Assembly: GCA_900756725.1 (NCBI GenBank)
Contig: CAAELJ010000141.1
Span: 1-25,665 of the forward strand
Length of the DNA: 25,665 nucleotides
Origin: an uncultured Collinsella sp.
GTDB taxonomy: Bacteria > Actinomycetota > Coriobacteriia > Coriobacteriales > Coriobacteriaceae
Direction of reading: 5' to 3'
Below the pieces are notes generated by a model that saw only the letters and a list, made by a program, of their open reading frames with translations, ran no database searches and was not told the DNA's origin. Positions 14,885 to 25,665 of this stretch are shown piece after piece; position 1 is the stretch's first letter; every line of letters begins with the position of its first letter. The position numbers and the translations under genes were made by a program.

Positions 14885-15024
14885 ACGCACGAATCCGCTG
14901 CCAGAGACAGCCGGTGCAAACGGGCATCGCCCGCGAGCTTAATGGGATATCCCGCCAGCCGAGGTGGTCGAGTAGATATGTCTTCTCGCCCCCGTCGCTC
15001 ATGCAGCGCGGGGGCTTTCTTTTT
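14885..15024 (+). ncRNA. Ribosomal protein L10 leader (autoregulatory 5' UTR)
   Basis: Between the promoter and rplJ lies a structured leader. It has a CGGGC-ATC-GCCCG stem (14921-14933), CTTAAT, a GGGATATCCC dyad (14944-14953) and CCAGCCGAGGTGG. The CTTAAT...GCCGAGGTG combination is the recognisable core of L10 leaders in Gram-positive bacteria. In that family, L10 or the L10-L12 complex binds the leader mRNA and reduces expression. Here the leader ends in an intrinsic terminator, so control is probably by premature termination. Identification is by eye from remembered consensus. Confidence 0.7.
14988..15024 (+). terminator. Intrinsic terminator within the L10 leader (attenuator)
   Basis: GCCCCCG (14988-14994) pairs with CGGGGGC (15009-15015), with an inner CGCT/AGCG pairing, followed by TTTCTTTTT (15016-15024). 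It lies about 65 bases before rplJ and downstream of the promoter, which is the arrangement of an attenuator. Confidence 0.85.
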
Positions 15025-15089
15025 GGACATGCCCCCGTCACGTCCTTGTGGCGGACCGTGCCCGGAAAGAATTCGAGGAGGTGTAATTC

Positions 15090-15611
15090 ATGCCCCAGCA
15101 GTACAAAATCGACAAGGTTGCAGAGATCGAGTCCCGTATCGCCGAGAACGCCGGTCTGTTCGTCGTCAACTACAACGGTCTGACGGTTAAGCAGGCTCAG
15201 GAGCTGCGTCATCAGCTTCGCGAGTGCGGCGCCGAGATGAAGGTCTACAAGAACAACCTGGTCAAGATCGCTCTCAAGAACCAGGAGCAGCCCGAGATCG
15301 ACGAGATCCTCGCCGGCCCCGTCGCTTATGTGTTCTACGAGACCGAGCCGGTCGAGGCCGCTAAGGCCCTTAAGGACTTCTCTGCTAAGTCCAAGGGCGT
15401 CCTTGAGATCAAGGGCGGTATCTCCGACGGCAAGGCCGTTTCCGCTGATGATGTTAAGGCTATCGCCGAGCTGCCCACCAAGGATCAGCTTCTCGGCCAG
15501 ATCGCCGGTCTCATCTCCGGTTTCGCTCGCGACATCGCTGTCTGCGTCAACGGCGTTTCCTCTGGTCTCGCTCGTTCGATCCAGCAGGTCTCCGAGCAGA
15601 AGGCAGCCTAG
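15090..15611 (+). CDS. rplJ: 50S ribosomal protein L10
   Basis: The 173-aa product matches L10: an N-terminal RNA-binding domain with ENAGLFVVNYNGLTVKQAQELR, KVYKNNLVKIAL and EILAGPVAYVF, and a C-terminal helix that binds L7/L12 dimers. L10 anchors the L12 stalk on 23S rRNA, the site where translation factors act. AGGAGGTG lies 6 bases before the ATG. It is preceded by its own L10-type leader and followed by rplL after 102 bases. The usual upstream partners rplK and rplA are not here; the preceding gene is an aminotransferase. Confidence 0.98.
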   Translation: MPQQYKIDKVAEIESRIAENAGLFVVNYNGLTVKQAQELRHQLRECGAEMKVYKNNLVKIALKNQEQPEIDEILAGPVAYVFYETEPVEAAKALKDFSAKSKGVLEIKGGISDGKAVSADDVKAIAELPTKDQLLGQIAGLISGFARDIAVCVNGVSSGLARSIQQVSEQKAA

Positions 15612-15626
15612 TTGCTGTTTTCACCC

Positions 15627-15694
15627 GCGGCGGCAACGCCGCACCCCTGGCGCATTCGCGCCGTGTTTTAACTGATCTCCGTGCATCCGCACGG
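15627..15694 (+). repeat. Three tandem tetraloop hairpins between rplJ and rplL
   Basis: Three short perfect hairpins, each with a 4-base loop, occupy the intergenic mRNA: GCGGCG-GCAA-CGCCGC (15627-15642, GNRA-type loop), GGCGC-ATTC-GCGCC (15649-15662) and CCGTGC-ATCC-GCACGG (15679-15694). None is followed by a T-tract. They may stabilise or process the mRNA so that rplL is made in excess of rplJ. Confidence 0.7.
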
Positions 15695-15713
15695 AAACCG
15701 AAAGGACTTAGAA

Positions 15714-16091
15714 ATGGCTAAGCTTACCACCGATGAGATCATCGATGCTCTTAAGGAAATGACCCTTCTCGAGGCTTCCGAGCTCGTCAAGGCTATCGAG
15801 GACACCTTCGGCGTTTCCGCCGCTGCTCCTGCTGCTGTTGTCGCCGCTCCCGCTGCTGGCGCTGCTGAGGCCGAGGAGAAGACCGAGTTTGACGTCGTGC
15901 TCGAGGGCTTCGGCGACAACAAGATCCAGGTCATCAAGGCCGTCCGTGAGCTCACCAACCTTGGCCTGAAGGAGGCCAAGGAGGTCGTCGAGGGCGCTCC
16001 CAAGGCTGTTCTCGAGGGTGCCAAGAAGGAGGACGCCGAGGCTGCCAAGGAGAAGCTCGAGGCTGCTGGCGCTGCTGTCACCCTCAAGTAA
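15714..16091 (+). CDS. rplL: 50S ribosomal protein L7/L12
   Basis: The 125-aa product has the expected three-part structure: an N-terminal dimerisation helix region (LTTDEIIDALKEMTLLEASE), an Ala-rich hinge at about residues 37-58, and a globular C-terminal domain with EFDVVLEGFGDNKIQVIK, GLKEAKEVVEGAPK and a final AGAAVTLK. Dimers of L12 bind L10 and recruit translation GTPases. The start is the ATG at 15714, after AAAGGA; an upstream in-frame GTG at 15681 lies inside a hairpin and is rejected. A strong terminator follows. Confidence 0.98.
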   Translation: MAKLTTDEIIDALKEMTLLEASELVKAIEDTFGVSAAAPAAVVAAPAAGAAEAEEKTEFDVVLEGFGDNKIQVIKAVRELTNLGLKEAKEVVEGAPKAVLEGAKKEDAEAAKEKLEAAGAAVTLK

Positions 16092-16119
16092 TCAGGCTTT
16101 CTCGCCAGATTCCTTTGCA

Positions 16120-16152
16120 GACGGGGTTCGCATTGCGAGCCCCGTCTTTTTT
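16120..16152 (+). terminator. Intrinsic terminator after rplL
   Basis: GACGGGG pairs with CCCCGTC, with additional TCGC/GCGA pairing inside, followed by TTTTTT. It ends the rplJ-rplL transcript and separates it from galU. Confidence 0.92.
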
Positions 16153-16280
16153 GTTTATCGGTCCCTCGGCATCGGTTGCTCAAACTGCCATGTTCTGTGA
16201 TTTGGGTCGTATCGGGTGCCCTGCCGTGGGCAATAAAATTGCACCATTCGAGCAATAATTTGCGTTGACCTGCTGAAGAA

Positions 16281-16308
16281 TTGTCTCTGCCTTGTAGCGA
16301 CATATAGT
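16281..16308 (+). promoter_or_regulatory. Candidate galU promoter
   Basis: TTGTCT (16281-16286), a 16-base spacer and TATAGT (16303-16308) predict a start near 16315 and a leader of about 90 bases. Two hairpins, GCGGC-TGTGT-GCCGC (16346-16360) and GGCGC-TTTT-GCGCC (16369-16382), lie in this leader just before the ribosome binding site. Confidence 0.45.
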
Positions 16309-16404
16309 TCCAGCGGTAAGATGCTTGAGTATCGCAATTTGGTCTGCGGCTGTGTGCCGCACGCATGGGGCGCTTTTGCGCCTGCGAAAGGATCTTTGAA
16401 TAAC

Positions 16405-17313
16405 ATGAAGGCAATCATCCCCGCCGCCGGTCTTGGCACGCGTTTTCTGCCTGGCACCAAGTGCACGCCCAAAGAGATGCTGCCGGTGCTCGACAAGCCG
16501 GTCATCCAGTATGTCGTCGAGGAGGCACTCGACCCCGAGGAGGTCGACGACGCCATCATCGTTACTTCTCCCGGTAAGCCCGAGCTGCTGAGCTACTTCC
16601 AGCCCGATCGCTCGCTCGAGAACCTGCTGCGCGAGCGCGGCAAGAACGCCTATGCCGATGCTGTCGCCCACGCTGGCGGTATGCCGGTCGACTTCCGTTA
16701 TCAGTACGAGCCCAAGGGCCTCGGCCATGCTATTCGCTCTGCTGCCGACGCCGTGGCAGGGGAGAACTTCCTGGTTCTTCTGGGCGACTACGTTGTGCCT
16801 AACCGCGATATCTGCGACAAGATGCTCGCCGTTTCCAAGGAGCACGGTGGCGCTTCGGTTATCGCCGTCGCTGCTTGCTCGCCCGAGGAAGTCAGCCGCT
16901 ACGGCGTTATCGCCGGCGAGCGCGTCGGTTCGCTCGAGGGCGCCGAGGGCGTTGCCGATGCCGAGCCGGGCGCTGTCTGGCGCATCGGCGGTCTGGTCGA
17001 GAAGCCCGCTCCCGAGGCGGCTCCGTCCAACCTGTACATCGTCGGTCGCTACCTGCTGAGCCCGCTGGTCATGGACTTGCTGGCAGATCAGCAGGCCGGC
17101 AAGGGCGGCGAGATCCAGCTCACCGACGCCATGGCCCGTTCGCTCGACCGCGAGGCCATGTACGCCGTCGTCATCGACCCGCTGTCGGGCTACGACACCG
17201 GCACTCCCTCTGGTTGGATGGCCACTAACGCCCTCATGGCTGCAAACGACCCCCGCTTTGCCGATGCCTTCTGGGACGCCATCGACGAGCGCGGCGGATT
17301 GATGCGCAAGTAA
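16405..17313 (+). CDS. galU: UTP-glucose-1-phosphate uridylyltransferase
   Basis: The 302-aa product begins with the nucleotidyltransferase signature IIPAAGLGTRFLPGTKC followed by TPKEMLPVLDKPVIQYVVEE. It also contains PKGLGHAI, VLLGDYV, GLVEKP and GEIQLTDA, all diagnostic of bacterial GalU. It makes UDP-glucose from UTP and glucose-1-phosphate for galactose metabolism and cell-envelope glycans. The ATG at 16405 is chosen from homology; AAAGGA lies 12 bases upstream, longer than usual. It has its own promoter and terminator and sits unusually between rplL and rpoB. Confidence 0.96.
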   Translation: MKAIIPAAGLGTRFLPGTKCTPKEMLPVLDKPVIQYVVEEALDPEEVDDAIIVTSPGKPELLSYFQPDRSLENLLRERGKNAYADAVAHAGGMPVDFRYQYEPKGLGHAIRSAADAVAGENFLVLLGDYVVPNRDICDKMLAVSKEHGGASVIAVAACSPEEVSRYGVIAGERVGSLEGAEGVADAEPGAVWRIGGLVEKPAPEAAPSNLYIVGRYLLSPLVMDLLADQQAGKGGEIQLTDAMARSLDREAMYAVVIDPLSGYDTGTPSGWMATNALMAANDPRFADAFWDAIDERGGLMRK

Positions 17314-17333
17314 GCCTTCGGGCACCGACATTT

Positions 17334-17366
17334 ACGGGCGTGGACCTCGGTTCGCGCCCGTTTTTT
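17334..17366 (+). terminator. Intrinsic terminator after galU
   Basis: ACGGGCG (17334-17340) pairs with CGCCCGT (17355-17361), followed by a run of six T ending at 17366. It isolates galU from rpoB. Confidence 0.88.
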
Positions 17367-17390
17367 ATAAGAGCTGCGATTGCTAGCTCT

Positions 17391-17422
17391 CTGTTCACAT
17401 AAAATATATGAACAGATGTTCG
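17391..17422. promoter_or_regulatory. LexA/SOS-box-like site with extra half-site, upstream of rpoB
   Basis: TGAACAGATGTTCG (17409-17422) fits the Gram-positive/actinobacterial LexA consensus GAAC-N4-GTTC, including the preferred internal bases. A further CTGTTCA at 17391-17397 forms an inverted repeat with TGAACAG (17409-17415), giving three half-sites. TTGCTA (17380-17385) and nearby AT-rich sequence could form a promoter overlapped by the site. It is about 180 bases before rpoB. No DNA-damage gene follows. Confidence 0.4.
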
Positions 17423-17499
17423 ATACACATACATCTACCTGCGTGTTTTCTGTCGAAAAACTTTGCTACTCCAAAAACTCAATCACGTCAAGGCTTTTC

Positions 17500-17527
17500 T
17501 TGCCCAACGGTCGGTACCTGATAAACT
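17500..17527 (+). promoter_or_regulatory. Candidate rpoB promoter
   Basis: TTGCCC (17500-17505), a 16-base spacer and TAAACT (17522-17527) lie about 75 bases before rpoB. Both hexamers have four of six matches, so the assignment is weak, but the galU terminator implies that some promoter lies within 17367-17600. No gene was seen in that gap. Confidence 0.35.
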
Positions 17528-17600
17528 ATTAGGTTGCGATAACTGGCGAAGCTATGCCTCGCCAACCCACCGAGCATTTCCGTGAAGGAGGAAAAACCTG

Positions 17601-21092
<3,492 letters not shown>

Positions 21093-21098
21093 TTGACT

Positions 21099-25577
<4,479 letters not shown>

Positions 25578-25605
25578 TTTCCTAGTACGTTAACCGTCCT
25601 TCCAA

Positions 25606-25640
25606 AGACCCGTTTCCCAACAGGGAAGCGGGTCTTTTTT
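25606..25640 (+). terminator. Intrinsic terminator after rpoC
   Basis: AGACCCGTTTCCC (25606-25618) pairs with GGGAAGCGGGTCT (25623-25635), with one G-U wobble and an AACA loop, followed by TTTTTT. It ends the rpoBC transcript. Confidence 0.95.
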
Positions 25641-25665
25641 GGTGAGGAACGTTGCCCCGACGAGC

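Noticed and set aside
14617..15030. Open frames on both strands across the palindrome
   Set aside because: The translations mirror each other because of the inverted repeats, have no ribosome binding sites and overlap the rplJ promoter and leader.
17417..17533. A 38-codon open frame (starting MFDTHTSTCVF) after the LexA-like site
   Set aside because: There is no Shine-Dalgarno sequence, it overlaps the candidate rpoB promoter and it has no family resemblance. A leaderless small gene cannot be excluded but is not supported.

Overview
The window is high-GC bacterial DNA with the character of an anaerobic gut actinobacterium of the class Coriobacteriia, most likely Collinsella or a close relative. 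This is inferred from four things: RpoB/RpoC that read like actinobacterial subunits (including the long charged coiled-coil segment near the beta' N-terminus), strong GGAGG-type ribosome binding sites, C/G-ending codons, and gene content (free-standing glucose-type EIIA, fused FeoA-FeoB, a dimethylarginine hydrolase locus). No mobile-element genes, rRNA, tRNA or CRISPR arrays were seen.

Layout. Positions 1-1280 (-) hold an acyltransferase-3 membrane protein cut by the left edge, followed by a PTS EIIA gene (-). A BD-FAE-like alpha/beta hydrolase (+) is divergent from EIIA and convergent with an FCD-type GntR regulator (-). Divergent from that regulator is a putative dimethylarginine utilisation unit: a DDAH-family hydrolase and an ArcD-like APC antiporter (+), with a perfect GntR-type palindrome in the shared upstream region. 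Then come a fused feoA-feoB iron transporter with a candidate iron-repressor site, a SotB-like MFS exporter, a GH13 glycosidase joined in an operon to a family-6 uracil/hypoxanthine-DNA glycosylase, a flavodoxin-like protein of uncertain function (-), and a class I aminotransferase (+).

From 14585 onward the window is core information machinery. A 204-bp nested palindrome abuts the rplJ promoter. It is followed by an L10-type autoregulatory leader with an intrinsic terminator, then rplJ and rplL, a terminator, galU with its own promoter and terminator, and finally rpoB-rpoC with a strong terminator at the right end. galU separates rplJL from rpoBC, which are usually contiguous.

The most notable signals are in the RNA polymerase. 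The beta' subunit carries a C-terminal extension containing a helix-hairpin-helix module that aligns with the alpha-subunit CTD, including the positions of its DNA-contacting residues (R265, N268, G296, K298 and E302 in E. coli). The beta subunit has its normally near-invariant fork-loop-2 sequence replaced by a longer basic/Ser-rich loop. The beta' trigger loop has Ile where Phe is usual. Together these suggest an unusual RNA polymerase in this lineage. All functional statements come from reading the sequence and from memory of protein families; no searches were run.
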